Source of the DNA: Pseudomonas viciae
GTDB taxonomy: Bacteria > Pseudomonadota > Gammaproteobacteria > Pseudomonadales > Pseudomonadaceae
Reading direction: 5' to 3'
Length of the DNA: 64,000 bases
NCBI RefSeq assembly: GCF_004786035.1
Contig: NZ_CP035088.1
Location: 3,136,001-3,200,000, forward strand
This document shows positions 17,262 through 26,841 of the stretch, piece after piece. Numbering within the stretch: the first letter of the stretch is position 1; each line of letters starts with the position of its first letter. Below the pieces are notes generated by a model that made no database searches, was not told the origin of the DNA, and worked only from the letters and a program-made list of their open reading frames with translations. Made by a program: the position numbers and the translations under genes.

Positions 17262-19205
17262 ATGACAAGGACTTTTGCGTTGAACACGATGTTGCTTTTA
17301 CCCAAGCGCTACCTGCTGGCGATGCTGGTCAGCCTGGCGGCGGTCCCCGCCCTGGCGGCTCCCGCGGCTCCCAAGCTAATACTGAAACCCTGGTCTCCAT
17401 CCCAGGAACTCTCGCTCAACGCCCTGGCATTCCTGCCTGGCCCGTCAACGACCGAGCGGCTGGCCAGCGCCCGCGAGGGCTTGTTGTTGCTCGATGCCCA
17501 AGGCCTTGAACTGGCGCGCCTGGAGGGCAGCTATGAAGGTCTCGACAGCCGCTCCCTGGGGCCGAATGTCCTGGTCGCCAGCCTCGATGGCGCACGTCAG
17601 CAGGCGTTGCTGGTCAGCCTCGACCCGCAGAAGCGCCAGTGGGGAACCCCTCTGTATCTGCCGACACGGGATTTTCCGGTAAGCGGCCTGTGTCTGTACC
17701 GCGATGACGCGAGCAATCTGTTTGTGTTTCTGGTGGGTGAGGAAGGCAAGGGCGAGCAATGGCTGGTCGGCAATGGCGAGCATCTGAGCGGCACCGCGCA
17801 ACGGGTGCGCGGCCTGCCGTTGCCACCGGACGCCAAGACCTGCCAGGTGCAGGACGACACCCACCAGTTGTTCGTCAACGAAGAGCGGGTGGGCTGGTGG
17901 GTCTATCCGGCATCCTCCGAGGCCGAGACCGTGCGGGTGCCCGTGGCGATGCGCATACCGTTCGGCGACATCCGGCAAGCGGCGGGGGCCATGGCCGTGT
18001 TGCCGGGTGGCTTGCTGGGGTTGGACCCTGAAGCTGCGCAGTTGCATCTTTATCAGCAGGACAGCGAAGGCTGGGCGTCAAGGGCCAGCCTGCCGCTGCC
18101 GGGCCTGAAGGAGCCGGAAAGCATCGCGGTACGCTCGACAAAAACCGGGACCGAAGTGTTGCTGCGCGACGATGACAGTGGGCGCCTGTACCAAGGTGAA
18201 GTCGATTGGCAACCCGCTCCGGTGCCGGTGTCGCCGGTCCTGCCCAGTGTTGCCGCTATCGGCCAGAGCGAACCGGTGGCTCGCCAGGGCGACGCGGCGG
18301 ATGACCCGGCGATCTGGGTCCATCCGACGACGCCGGCGTTGAGCCGGGTACTGGGCACCAACAAGAAACAGGGGCTGCTGAGCTATGACCTGCAAGGCAA
18401 GCTGCTGCAGGAGCTTGCGGTGGGGCGCCTGAACAACGTCGATGTGCGCGGTGGCTTCAAGCTGGGTGCGCAAACCGTCGATCTCGCGGTCGCCAGCAAC
18501 CGCGATCGCAACAGCCTGAGTCTGTTCAGCATTGACCGTACCAGTGGCCAATTGCGCGAGGTCGGCGAGATCCCTACGCCGCTCAAGGAAATCTACGGCA
18601 TCTGCCTGTTCCAGCCCCACGCAGGTGAACTGTATGCGTTTGCCAACGGCAAGGACGGGCGCTATTTGCAATACCGCCTCAGTGCGCCGGACGGCGTGGT
18701 GAAAGGCAAGCTGGTGCGCCAGTTCAGCGTCGATAGCCAGCCCGAAGGCTGTGTCGCCGATGACCGGCGCCAGCGCTTGTTTCTCGGCGAGGAAGACGTC
18801 GGCGTCTGGGCGGTGGATGCCCGGGCCGACCAGCCAACGACATTGAGCGGCGTGATCAAGGTTGGCCCGCAGTTGCACGCTGATGTCGAAGGTATCGCCC
18901 TGTATCAGGGGGCTGACCACGATTACCTGGTGGTCTCCAGCCAAGGCAACGACAGCTACCTGGTGCTCGATGCCGAACCGCCCTACGCCGTGCGTGGCGC
19001 TTTTCGGGTCGGTCTGAACGCTGCTGCGGGCATCGACGGTGCCTCGGAAACCGATGGCCTGGAAGTCACCTCGGTGAACCTTGGCGGGCCTTGGAACCAG
19101 GGGATGCTGGTGGTCCAGGACGGGCGCAAGCGGATGCCCGAGCAGGCCCAGAATTTCAAGTTCGTGCCCTGGACCGACGTAGCAAAAGCCTTGGGCCTGC
19201 CTTGA
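17262..19205 (+). CDS. Beta-propeller 3-phytase, two-domain
   Basis: Up to 647 residues. ATG 17262 is used here, but a TTG at 17280 (with AAGGA 8 bases upstream) or the ATG at 17289 may be the true start. A signal peptide ends near VPALAAPA. The C-terminal ~330 residues carry beta-propeller phytase signatures: DDPAIWVHP, VASNRDRNSLSLFSID, QPEGCVADD, ADVEGIALYQ and SETDGLEVT. These acidic motifs bind the calcium ions needed for phytate hydrolysis. The first half (~residues 40-320) is a second, divergent propeller lacking most of these acids, as in other dual-domain phytases. It probably works in the periplasm or at the surface, releasing phosphate from phytate delivered by the upstream receptor. 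Confidence 0.9.
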   Translation: MTRTFALNTMLLLPKRYLLAMLVSLAAVPALAAPAAPKLILKPWSPSQELSLNALAFLPGPSTTERLASAREGLLLLDAQGLELARLEGSYEGLDSRSLGPNVLVASLDGARQQALLVSLDPQKRQWGTPLYLPTRDFPVSGLCLYRDDASNLFVFLVGEEGKGEQWLVGNGEHLSGTAQRVRGLPLPPDAKTCQVQDDTHQLFVNEERVGWWVYPASSEAETVRVPVAMRIPFGDIRQAAGAMAVLPGGLLGLDPEAAQLHLYQQDSEGWASRASLPLPGLKEPESIAVRSTKTGTEVLLRDDDSGRLYQGEVDWQPAPVPVSPVLPSVAAIGQSEPVARQGDAADDPAIWVHPTTPALSRVLGTNKKQGLLSYDLQGKLLQELAVGRLNNVDVRGGFKLGAQTVDLAVASNRDRNSLSLFSIDRTSGQLREVGEIPTPLKEIYGICLFQPHAGELYAFANGKDGRYLQYRLSAPDGVVKGKLVRQFSVDSQPEGCVADDRRQRLFLGEEDVGVWAVDARADQPTTLSGVIKVGPQLHADVEGIALYQGADHDYLVVSSQGNDSYLVLDAEPPYAVRGAFRVGLNAAAGIDGASETDGLEVTSVNLGGPWNQGMLVVQDGRKRMPEQAQNFKFVPWTDVAKALGLP

Positions 19206-19269
19206 GCGACGTTGTCATCAACCGGTCACGAACATTTCATCGAATAGCCGCCAGACAGGAGTTCTACCC

Positions 19270-19977
19270 ATGCAAGCCACTTTGGAACACATGACGATCT
19301 GGGGCCTGATCAGTGACGCGAGTCTGCTGGTCAAGGCGGTCATGCTCACGCTGTTGCTGGCCTCACTGCTGAGCTGGTACCTGATCATCCAGCGCGGCGC
19401 CGTGCTGCAACGCAACGAGCGGCAGCTCAAGGGGTTCATGCAGCGCTTTCGTAGCGCCCAGGATCTGCTGCCGCTGTACCGGGAAACGGCGCAGGCTCGC
19501 GAAGAGGAGGGTGGCATAACACCGATTTTCCAGGCGGGCGTGCTGGCCTTCACTCAGCTCAACCAACCCTCAAGCACACCGGAAGTGGTGCTCGAAGGCG
19601 TCGAGCGTTCGCTGCAGGTGGCGATCAGCGAACAAGAAATACAGTTGGAAAAAGGCCTGCAGTTTCTCGCCACCGTCGGCTCGGTCAGCCCGTACATCGG
19701 TTTGTTCGGCACTGTCTGGGGCATCATGAATGCTTTTATCGGCCTGTCCCAAGTACAACAGGCCAGCCTTTCCACCGTGGCGCCGGGCATCGCTGAAGCG
19801 TTGATCGCCACGGCCATTGGCCTGTTCGCAGCGATTCCCGCGGTGATTGCCTATAACCGTTTCGCTGCCCGCGGCCAGACCTTGCTGACCCGCTACTACG
19901 CCTTTGGCAACGAGTTGCAGGCCCGTTTGCACCGCAAGCTGCACGGTGCCTCGGTGAACCTGGCCACGGCCGCTTGA
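19270..19977 (+). CDS. exbB: ExbB-like (MotA/TolQ/ExbB) proton channel protein
   Basis: A 235-residue inner-membrane protein with hydrophobic segments near residues 18-37, 130-152 and 165-190. It has the family motif in the second and third helices (GLFGTVWGIMNAF, ATAIGLFAAIPAV). It starts with AGGAG 9 bases upstream, 64 bases after the phytase stop. With the next two genes it forms a dedicated energy-transducing complex that couples the proton motive force to the receptor at 14622. Confidence 0.92.
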   Translation: MQATLEHMTIWGLISDASLLVKAVMLTLLLASLLSWYLIIQRGAVLQRNERQLKGFMQRFRSAQDLLPLYRETAQAREEEGGITPIFQAGVLAFTQLNQPSSTPEVVLEGVERSLQVAISEQEIQLEKGLQFLATVGSVSPYIGLFGTVWGIMNAFIGLSQVQQASLSTVAPGIAEALIATAIGLFAAIPAVIAYNRFAARGQTLLTRYYAFGNELQARLHRKLHGASVNLATAA

Positions 19978-19990
19978 AAGGAGAGGGCAG

Positions 19991-20437
19991 ATGCTAGTCA
20001 AACCGCAACGCAAGCACGGACCCAAGGCTGAAATGAACGTGGTGCCTTACATCGACGTGATGCTGGTCCTGCTGGTGATTTTCATGGTCACCGCACCGAT
20101 GCTGACCCAGGGGGTGAAGATCGAACTGCCCAAGGTCGCCAGCGAGGCATTGGCCAACGACAGTCGCCAGCAGATCCTGACCCTGTCGGTGAAGGCCGAG
20201 GGCGGCTATTACTGGAACCTCGGTGGTGAACTGGACACCCAGCACCAGACCGACAGTGCCGTGGACCTGGACCAGATGCGCATCAAGGTGGCTCAGGTCG
20301 TCGCCGAACGTAGCGATACCCAGGTGTACATTCGTGCCGACGATCATGCCGACTACGGTCGGGTCGTCGCGGCCATGGCCGCCTTGCAGCAGGGCGGGGT
20401 GAGCAACCTGGGGTTGGTGACCGAGGCCCCCCGATGA
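19991..20437 (+). CDS. exbD: ExbD/TolR-like biopolymer transport protein
   Basis: A 148-residue protein with one N-terminal membrane helix carrying the essential aspartate (VVPYIDVMLVLLVIFMVTAP, residues ~17-36), then a periplasmic domain. An AAAGGAGAGGG site precedes it. Its stop overlaps the tonB start in an ATGA junction, showing translational coupling. It partners ExbB in proton-driven TonB energisation. Confidence 0.92.
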   Translation: MLVKPQRKHGPKAEMNVVPYIDVMLVLLVIFMVTAPMLTQGVKIELPKVASEALANDSRQQILTLSVKAEGGYYWNLGGELDTQHQTDSAVDLDQMRIKVAQVVAERSDTQVYIRADDHADYGRVVAAMAALQQGGVSNLGLVTEAPR

Positions 20438-21243
20438 CGGCGATGATCATGCACAGTCCATCCCTGAGCTTGTCTGCCTTGACGCGCAACGGCGTTTGGA
20501 AAAACAGCCTTGCGGCCGGGCTCGCCGTGGCCTTGCATGTCGGGGTGGCTGCGCTGCTGGTGTTGGCCTGGAACGTGGAGAAGCCGGCGGCCGAGTTGCC
20601 TCGGGTGCTGCACACGCAACTGGTGATGTTGCCGGCGTCACCAGTGCCCGAAGCCCCTGTGCCAGCCCCTGTTGCCCTGCCACCGGTCGTTTCCATCCCG
20701 ACGCCGGTAGAAACGCCACGCCCCGCGCCAGTCAAGCCTGTAGCGGATCCGCGTGCCCAGGCGCAAAAGCTGGAACAGGCGGTCCTGGCCCGCAAACGGC
20801 TGGAGGATCAAAAGCGCGAGCAACAAGCCCAACAGCAACGTGAACGCCAGGAGAGCGAACGACGCGAGCAGCAAGCCGAGCAGCAGGCCGCCGAGCGACA
20901 GCAACAGGCTCAGCAGGCCCAAGCGCTCGCACAACAACGTCGCGCCGAACAGGCACGCCTGGCTGCCGCCGACAGTCGCAGCTATCAACCCCTGAGCAAA
21001 GAGGCCCCGGACTATCCACAACGAGCTCTGGACAAGGGCCTGGAAGGTGACTGCACCGTGGAGTACAGCGTGACGCCGGACGGAAGGATCGCCAGCCCCA
21101 AAGTGCTCGACGGTTGCCATCCGCTGTTCATCCGACCATCCCTGGCCGCAGCACAGACCTTCCGCTACCAACCGCGTATCGTCGAAGGCAAGGCCGTGAC
21201 CGTGCCGGCGGTGCGCAACACCTTTCACTACCGGATCAAATAA
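20434..21243 (+). CDS. tonB: TonB family energy transducer
   Basis: A 269-residue protein with a single N-terminal membrane helix near residues 24-45, a proline-rich stretch (~50-100), a long Gln/Glu/Arg coiled segment (~105-180) spanning the periplasm, and a C-terminal TonB domain (YPQRALDKGLEGDCTVEYSV) with a cysteine pair (GDC, DGC). The ATGA overlap with exbD and the locus order indicate service to the phytate receptor. A REP palindrome follows 27 bases after the stop. Confidence 0.92.
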   Translation: MTAMIMHSPSLSLSALTRNGVWKNSLAAGLAVALHVGVAALLVLAWNVEKPAAELPRVLHTQLVMLPASPVPEAPVPAPVALPPVVSIPTPVETPRPAPVKPVADPRAQAQKLEQAVLARKRLEDQKREQQAQQQRERQESERREQQAEQQAAERQQQAQQAQALAQQRRAEQARLAAADSRSYQPLSKEAPDYPQRALDKGLEGDCTVEYSVTPDGRIASPKVLDGCHPLFIRPSLAAAQTFRYQPRIVEGKAVTVPAVRNTFHYRIK

Positions 21244-21270
21244 AAAACCGAGCCGATACAGGATCCCCCA

Positions 21271-21298
21271 GTGGCGAGGGAGCAAGCTCCCTCGCCAC
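21271..21298. repeat. REP palindrome, single copy
   Basis: A perfect 28-base palindrome identical in design to 12129-12156, between the convergent tonB and response-regulator genes. A half copy (TGTGGCGAGGG) follows near 21336. Confidence 0.85.
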
Positions 21299-21358
21299 GG
21301 GTGATATGGCAGGCGAATTGATACAGGCTCAACTTTGTGGCGAGGGTATGGTTCGCTT

Positions 21359-21826
21359 CTAGACCGGATCGACAGTTGGCCGATGCTGACGCAACAGTTC
21401 GATCTGCTGGGAGGGGATCAAGTCGCGCAACGCCTTGTACAGCGCTCGGGTCTCCAGCAGGTTCCAGATGCGCAGCATGGTTTCCAGCGCATCCAGGGGT
21501 TTGCTGATGAAGTCCCGGGCGCCGAGGGCCAGGGCGCGCAGGCGGGTGTCACGGGTGGCGTCGGCGGTCAGTACCAGGATCGGCAAGTAGTCGTTGGCCG
21601 GGATGCGCCGGTTGAGTTGTTCCAGCACGGCGAAGCCATCGAACGCCGGCATGTGCAAGTCCAGGATGACCAGGTCCGGCTCGAAGCTGTTGAACAAGTC
21701 GAGGGTGCGCAGGGGCTCGGTGCTGCTCAGCACATTGTGCAGCCCTTCGCGGGCCAGCAGTTGCTCCATCAGGTCCAGGTTGGGGCGCTGATCGTCGACG
21801 ATCAGGATGCGTAAATCGCGATTCAT
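21359..21826 (-). CDS. Stand-alone receiver-domain response regulator
   Basis: 155 residues from the ATG at 21826; the long upstream extension of the frame is an antisense-like shadow of the kinase gene. It is a REC domain with acidic pocket LIVDDQRPN, phospho-acceptor aspartate in LVILDLHMPAFDG, and lysine in ISKPLDALE. A ~30-residue tail follows and there is no output domain. It overlaps the hybrid kinase stop (ATGA). It is likely a phosphoryl carrier or a partner of a c-di-GMP or chemotaxis-like module elsewhere. Confidence 0.88.
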   Translation of the reverse strand: MNRDLRILIVDDQRPNLDLMEQLLAREGLHNVLSSTEPLRTLDLFNSFEPDLVILDLHMPAFDGFAVLEQLNRRIPANDYLPILVLTADATRDTRLRALALGARDFISKPLDALETMLRIWNLLETRALYKALRDLIPSQQIELLRQHRPTVDPV

Positions 21827-24141
21827 GCGGGCTCCGGTAAATAGTGCTCGAGGTGGCCCAAAAAGGCCTGGATATGAATGGGTTTGGTCAGGATCGCCGT
21901 GGCGCCGGCGTCGTGCAGGGTGCGGTGAGTCAGGTCGCTGGCGTCGGCGGTGATCATCAGCACCGGCGTCGACGCGGTGGCCGGGGAGTGGCGCAGGCGC
22001 CGCAACACCTCCAGGCCATCCAGGTCCGGCAGGGTTACATCCAGCAGGATCAACTGCGGAGCGTGCTGGCGGGCCAGGTCCAGGCCCATCTGGCCCTGCA
22101 TGCTCGACAACAGCTGAATGCCGGGGCGGCGCTGCATCAGGGTCTCGATCAGCGCCAGGCTCGACAGGTTGTCTTCGATGCACAGGACTTTGCCGTGATA
22201 CTCGACGGGCGGGCGCGTCACCGTCAGTGCCGCGATGGGTGGCAGATGGGCGCCGGACACCAGGGTGCCAGGCAACTGCAGGGTGAAACAGCAACCTTGT
22301 CCCGGCTCGCTGTGTACCTGGAGGCTGCCCTGCATCATTTCCAGCAGACTCTTGCTCAAGGACAGCCCAAGGCCAGTGCCTTCGACCTGGGGATCGGCGT
22401 CCAGGCGCTCGAAGGGCTTGAACAGGTGATCCAACTGTTCGAGAGCGATTCCATGGCCGGTATCGCTGACGGCGATGCTCACTTGTCGGGCCTGTATCGT
22501 CACTTCAATGCGTACTTCACCACCGGGCCGGTTGTATTTGATGGCGTTGGACAACAGGTTGAGCAAGACCTGCACCAGACGCTGACGATCGGCGAGCACA
22601 CCGCTGCCATCGGGTAGTGGCGGCAGGTCGGCCAGATGAATCCCGGCATCGGCCGCCATGGGTGACACCAGCGTCAGGGCTTCGTGCAACACCGTCGACA
22701 GGGCGATCGGCTCGATGTTCAGCGGCAGGCGCCCGGCCTCGATCCGGGCGATGTCCAACACCTCGTTGATCAATGCCAGGAGGTGCTGGCCGGCACGCAG
22801 GATGTGACTGACTTGGGGGCGCTGGCCTGCCGTGGAGTCCATGTCCAGCAGTTGTGCAAAGCCGAGGATGGCGTTCAGCGGCGTGCGCAGTTCGTGACTC
22901 ATGCGCGAGAGAAACTCACTCTTGGCCCGGCTGGCGCTTTCCGCTTCTTCGCGGGCGGTGCGCAGGGCGATCTCGGCGGCGCGTCGGTCGGTGATGTCGC
23001 GGGTGATCTTGGAAAAGCCGCGCAGGGCGCCGGTACTGTCGTATTGGGCGGTGATGACCACGCTGGCCCAGAAACGGCTGCCGTCCTTGCGGCAACGCCA
23101 GCCTTCCTCCATGTAATGACCGTCGCGGGTGGCTTCGCGCAGGGCCATGTCCGGGTGCGCCGGGCATTCTTCGACCAGGTAGAACAGGGAAAAATGCCGA
23201 CCGAGGATTTCCTGCTCGGTGTAGCCCTTGATCCGTTCGGCGCCGGCGTTCCAAGTGGTGACATAGCCTTGGGCATCCAGGGCGAAGATCCCGTAGTCCT
23301 TCACCCCGTCAATGATCAGCCGCAAGCGCTCTTCATTATCGCGCAGCGCCCGCTCACGCTCGGCAAGCAGTTGCCCGGCCTCCACCAGGCGAGTGCCCAG
23401 TTGGCCGATTTCGTCTTGCTCCGGCGGTTGCGGCAGCAGGGGTTGGCCCAATGCCAGGCGCTGGGCGTTGCCTTGCACCTGCTGGACCCGGGCGACAATG
23501 CCCTTGGACAGGAACAGCACTGCGACAATCGCCCCGAACAGCCCGCACACCGCCGCCAACAGGGTGGCGAACAACAACCGCATGCGCGTGGCCGAGGCGG
23601 CGGCGCTGCGGTCGGCGAGCAAGGCATCCTCGCGGACCCGCATGGCACTGATCTGCTCGCGCAACACATCCAATACTTGTTTGTTTTCGATCAGGATCGC
23701 GGTGATGGCCTCGGTGTCCCCGGCCTTGCCGTTGCGCAACGCGACCAACCCGTCGAGTTTGTCGGCGATCAGCGGGGTGATGGTCTTGAGGTGCTCGCGC
23801 ATCCTGGCGTCGCGGATGTTCTGGTCCAGTCGTTGCAACGCGGCCTTGATCAGCGGTGTGGCCTGCTCGTAGCTGGGCAGGAAGTCTTCACGGCGGGTCA
23901 GCAGGTAACCGCGCACGCTGGCCGCGGCCTCGGCCAGCAGGGTATGCACCGTCTGGATATCACCCTGGACCAGCAGCACCCGCCGCACGTCCTCCTCGGC
24001 CCGCGCGGTCTGGCGTTCGGTGATGTAAATCAGTACCAGCGACAGCAACAGGACCACCAGCGGCAGGGAAATCACCACCAGTGCCTTGCCCCGCAATGGC
24101 AGGTCGGCCCAGCGGCGGGCGGCGAGAAACCTCATGGCCAT
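21823..24141 (-). CDS. Hybrid sensor histidine kinase (CHASE3-HAMP-PAS-HisKA-HATPase-REC)
   Basis: Up to 772 residues; the ATG at 24135 gives an ATGA overlap with the upstream regulator and may be the true start. Two membrane helices (~20-40, ~188-210) flank a CHASE3-like periplasmic domain. HAMP and PAS follow (~265-385, [19 protein letters not shown]), then the H-box [14 protein letters not shown] (~415), the ATP-binding G boxes ([16 protein letters not shown]), and a C-terminal receiver with [11 protein letters not shown]. Signal input could come from the periplasm or the PAS pocket. It is the third gene of a four-gene operon, so phosphotransfer to the next receiver is plausible. Confidence 0.92.
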   Translation of the reverse strand: MAMRFLAARRWADLPLRGKALVVISLPLVVLLLSLVLIYITERQTARAEEDVRRVLLVQGDIQTVHTLLAEAAASVRGYLLTRREDFLPSYEQATPLIKAALQRLDQNIRDARMREHLKTITPLIADKLDGLVALRNGKAGDTEAITAILIENKQVLDVLREQISAMRVREDALLADRSAAASATRMRLLFATLLAAVCGLFGAIVAVLFLSKGIVARVQQVQGNAQRLALGQPLLPQPPEQDEIGQLGTRLVEAGQLLAERERALRDNEERLRLIIDGVKDYGIFALDAQGYVTTWNAGAERIKGYTEQEILGRHFSLFYLVEECPAHPDMALREATRDGHYMEEGWRCRKDGSRFWASVVITAQYDSTGALRGFSKITRDITDRRAAEIALRTAREEAESASRAKSEFLSRMSHELRTPLNAILGFAQLLDMDSTAGQRPQVSHILRAGQHLLALINEVLDIARIEAGRLPLNIEPIALSTVLHEALTLVSPMAADAGIHLADLPPLPDGSGVLADRQRLVQVLLNLLSNAIKYNRPGGEVRIEVTIQARQVSIAVSDTGHGIALEQLDHLFKPFERLDADPQVEGTGLGLSLSKSLLEMMQGSLQVHSEPGQGCCFTLQLPGTLVSGAHLPPIAALTVTRPPVEYHGKVLCIEDNLSSLALIETLMQRRPGIQLLSSMQGQMGLDLARQHAPQLILLDVTLPDLDGLEVLRRLRHSPATASTPVLMITADASDLTHRTLHDAGATAILTKPIHIQAFLGHLEHYLPEPA

Positions 24142-24800
24142 TGCCCGGCAGGTTGCGCCACCAGCCCCAGGGCAACGCCGCGCACGGCGGCCTGGGTGCG
24201 GTCGGCGGCGCCCAGCTTGCCGATGACTCGTTCCACGTGGGCCTTGGCGGTGCCGGGGGCGATGCCAAGTTTTTCGCCGATTTCACGGTTGCTGAAACCG
24301 CCGGCCACCAGCCCCAGCACCTGGCGCTCGCGTGCTGTCAGGGCCTGGACCTGGGTGGCGCCACTGGCACTGCGCTCGGCCATGCGCCGCAGCAGGCGCG
24401 CGCTAACGGAACTGTTCAGCGCCTCTTCGCCCTGGGCCACCCGTTTGAGGGCGTCCAGCACTTCATCGCGGCTGGCATCCTTGAGCAGATAACCGACGGC
24501 GCCCGCACCGATGGCGGCTTCCAGATGGTCGGGGCTGTCGTCCATGGTGAAGATCACCACTTTAATCGCAGGCTGGCGCTGCTGCAGGATCCGCGCCGCG
24601 CCCAGGCCGTTGAGCACCGGCATGCGGATGTCGAGAATCGCGATGTCCGGTTGCAGCCGTTCACACAGGTCCAGGGCTTCCTGGCCATCGCTGGCCTGGC
24701 CGACGACTTCGAACCCCGGGTTGCCGGCCAGCATGCTGATAAACCCGGTGCGGGTGACTTCATGGTCATCGGCCAACAGCAGGCGTAAAGGACGGTTCAT
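24132..24800 (-). CDS. NarL/LuxR-family response regulator
   Basis: 222 residues from the ATG at 24800, inside the stop of the upstream kinase gene (ATGA). The receiver has [11 protein letters not shown] and the phospho-aspartate in [13 protein letters not shown]. The C-terminal LuxR helix-turn-helix ([20 protein letters not shown], with [13 protein letters not shown]) is the DNA-binding output. It is the cognate partner of the GAF/HisKA_3 kinase encoded just before it. Targets are unknown. Confidence 0.92.
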   Translation of the reverse strand: MNRPLRLLLADDHEVTRTGFISMLAGNPGFEVVGQASDGQEALDLCERLQPDIAILDIRMPVLNGLGAARILQQRQPAIKVVIFTMDDSPDHLEAAIGAGAVGYLLKDASRDEVLDALKRVAQGEEALNSSVSARLLRRMAERSASGATQVQALTARERQVLGLVAGGFSNREIGEKLGIAPGTAKAHVERVIGKLGAADRTQAAVRGVALGLVAQPAGQWP

Positions 24801-25981
24801 GGGTGGACTCCGTGGGCCGGTAGCGGCACGCTGGCGAGTAATCGGGTGCCGTTGTCGGGTTGACTGCAGCAGGTCAGGTGGCCGCCCAAGAGATTGGCGC
24901 GCTCCTGCATGGCGGCCAACCCCAGGTGGCAGGTGCCGTTGGTCTCGATGGGTTGTTCCAGGGCAAAGCCACGGCCGTTGTCTTCCACTCGCAGGCAAGC
25001 GTGGCCGTCCTCCACCGCAAGCCCCAGGCACACGTGGCTGGCCTGGGCATGTTTAAGAATGTTGTTGATACCTTCCTGTGCGATGCGAAACAGGGCGATC
25101 TCCGTGTGGCCCGGCAGGCGAGCCGCGCTGTGTTCGGCCCAATGCACCGTCAGGCCCGCGTCACGCAGGCGATCGGCCTCCTTGTCGACGGCTTTGTACA
25201 GGCCGAAATCGTCCAGCACGTGGGGGCGCAGGCCGCCGATCAGTTGCCGGCCTTCGCCGACGCAGCCTTGGGCCAGGTCGAGAATCGTGCGCAACTCGTT
25301 CGCGAGTTCCGGAGCCAGGGATGGGCAGCGACCAGCGAACCCTTGCAAACGCTGATGCAACCCGGCCAGGTTCTGCGCCAGCCCGTCATGCAGGTCGTAA
25401 GCCACGCGCTTGCGTTCGTCCTCCTGGGCGCTGAACAACCGATGGACCAGCTCGGACATGGTGCGCTCACGGGCCTGGAGCGCTTCGAGCAGACGACTGT
25501 TCTCCAGGTGCGCCGCCAACAGGGTCGCCAGCAATTGCAGCGACTCGATGTCTTCGTTGTCCGGTGCGCCGAGCGCCACGCTGTTGCCCAGCATCAATGC
25601 ACCGAACACCGCGCCGTCGGAGGCCCGCAGCGGGACGCGCAGGACCTGGGGCAGGGCGCTGTCGGGATATTCCAGCCATTGCGGGCCGGGCGAGGGCGGC
25701 TGGGCCAGGCTGGCGAGCAGATCGAGGCGTTCGCCGCTGCCGTGGCTGGCGACGGTGCGCGGCGGCGTATCTGGCGCCCATTCCAGCAACAGGCCGTGGT
25801 CCATGGCCATGAACGCGCAGGCCCGCTGCACGGCGCGTTGACGCATCTGCGCCAATGGCAGTTGAGTCAGCTCATGGCCGGCGCCCAATAACAGGCCAAG
25901 GCGCGCGGCACGGCTTTGCGACTGGCGATACTGGCTGCGGATGGCCAGGGCGCTGCCGGGGTCATGAGGTGGGCTTTGCAT
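24797..25981 (-). CDS. Sensor histidine kinase, NarX/DegS-like, with GAF-type domain
   Basis: A 394-residue soluble kinase. A GAF-like N-terminal half (~30-185) is followed by the HisKA_3 phospho-acceptor motif [20 protein letters not shown] (~220) and an HATPase domain (VEDNGRGF near 340). No membrane helix is seen, so it senses a cytoplasmic cue or partner. It is the first gene of the operon, coupled by ATGA to its LuxR-type regulator; the promoter must lie in 25982-26142, divergent from the DUF4440 gene. Confidence 0.9.
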   Translation of the reverse strand: MQSPPHDPGSALAIRSQYRQSQSRAARLGLLLGAGHELTQLPLAQMRQRAVQRACAFMAMDHGLLLEWAPDTPPRTVASHGSGERLDLLASLAQPPSPGPQWLEYPDSALPQVLRVPLRASDGAVFGALMLGNSVALGAPDNEDIESLQLLATLLAAHLENSRLLEALQARERTMSELVHRLFSAQEDERKRVAYDLHDGLAQNLAGLHQRLQGFAGRCPSLAPELANELRTILDLAQGCVGEGRQLIGGLRPHVLDDFGLYKAVDKEADRLRDAGLTVHWAEHSAARLPGHTEIALFRIAQEGINNILKHAQASHVCLGLAVEDGHACLRVEDNGRGFALEQPIETNGTCHLGLAAMQERANLLGGHLTCCSQPDNGTRLLASVPLPAHGVHP

Positions 25982-26142
25982 AGGAAAACTCCAGCGTGAA
26001 GGGGCGCGGTGGCGTCATTAAAGCCTGCCATCGACACTGGGCCTATCTGCCGAATGGCATAGACGATACGCACCGGTTGGCCGATGGCGAAGACCGCGAA
26101 GGCCGGCAAAGTGGGCTCATTGAAACCCAAAGGAACGCTTTG

Positions 26143-26664
26143 ATGAAAATGAAAACCTGTGCCATCGCTGCCTTTTTCCTGCTGGGCGCGCCGTTGGTTC
26201 ATGCCGCCGAGGCCACGCCTTACGTGTACCGCACCGTGGCCGAACAGCCCAAGAACGTGAATGACCGTGAGGTCGCTGCGCTGTTCGATCGCTGGAACGC
26301 CGCGTTGCAAACCGGCAGCGCCGGCGCGGTGACAAGCCTCTACGCCCCGGACGCAATTTTGCAACCGACTGTTTCCAACAAGGTGCGCAACACGCCAGCG
26401 CAGATCCAGGATTACTTCGAGCACTTTTTGGCGGCTAAACCGGTCGGCCAGATCAACTACCGGGAGATCCGTCATCTGGGGCCCGACGCGGCGATGGACA
26501 GTGGAGTCTATACCTTCACGCTCACCAATGCCGATGGTTCAAAACGTGATGTCCAGGCGCGCTATACCTTCCTCTATGAGCGTCTCGACGGTCAGTGGAA
26601 GATTATCAACCATCACTCATCGGCGATGCCCGAAGTGCCGAAAGCATTGCACGCCAGTCACTGA
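26143..26664 (+). CDS. Exported SnoaL-like (DUF4440/SgcJ) protein
   Basis: 173 residues from ATG 26143, preceded by AAAGGAA. The signal peptide is MKMKTCAIAAFFLLGAPLVHA. The mature part is an NTF2-fold protein of the SgcJ/EcaC type (VAALFDRWNAALQTGSAGAV, LYAPDAILQPT, ending in IINHHSSAMP). Proteins of this kind are found in the periplasm, but their function is unsettled; claims of oxidoreductase activity are by name only. It is divergent from the two-component operon and may be a target of it. Confidence 0.8.
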   Translation: MKMKTCAIAAFFLLGAPLVHAAEATPYVYRTVAEQPKNVNDREVAALFDRWNAALQTGSAGAVTSLYAPDAILQPTVSNKVRNTPAQIQDYFEHFLAAKPVGQINYREIRHLGPDAAMDSGVYTFTLTNADGSKRDVQARYTFLYERLDGQWKIINHHSSAMPEVPKALHASH

Positions 26665-26792
26665 TACCGCGCCTTGTGCCGAGGGTGCTGTCGCTGGGCT
26701 GCTTGGCAGCCCAGCGACTTCTCCCAAAGCCATAGGCCTTCAGCGTATTTTCACGGTCCTGCATAAAGAGCTTGGATTAGCCTGCGAACATT

Positions 26793-26811
26793 AATTAGAA
26801 TCAGTCTCATT
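26793..26811. promoter_or_regulatory. Fur box upstream of fecI
   Basis: AATTAGAATCAGTCTCATT differs at two positions from the palindrome AATGAGAATGATTCTCATT on the other strand, the usual Pseudomonas Fur-site form. It lies 31 bases before the fecI start, which predicts iron repression of the whole signalling unit. Confidence 0.7.
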
Positions 26812-26841
26812 TGAGACATTCTTTGCGCAAGGCTTCCTGAC

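Noticed and set aside
21827..22294. N-terminal extension of the stand-alone response regulator
   Set aside because: It overlaps the hybrid kinase in another frame, is Pro/Arg-rich and unlike any domain; ATG 21826 with ATGA coupling is better.
22684..24492. 602-codon plus-strand frame opposite the hybrid kinase
   Set aside because: Antisense shadow of a well-supported kinase; the translation has no recognisable domain.
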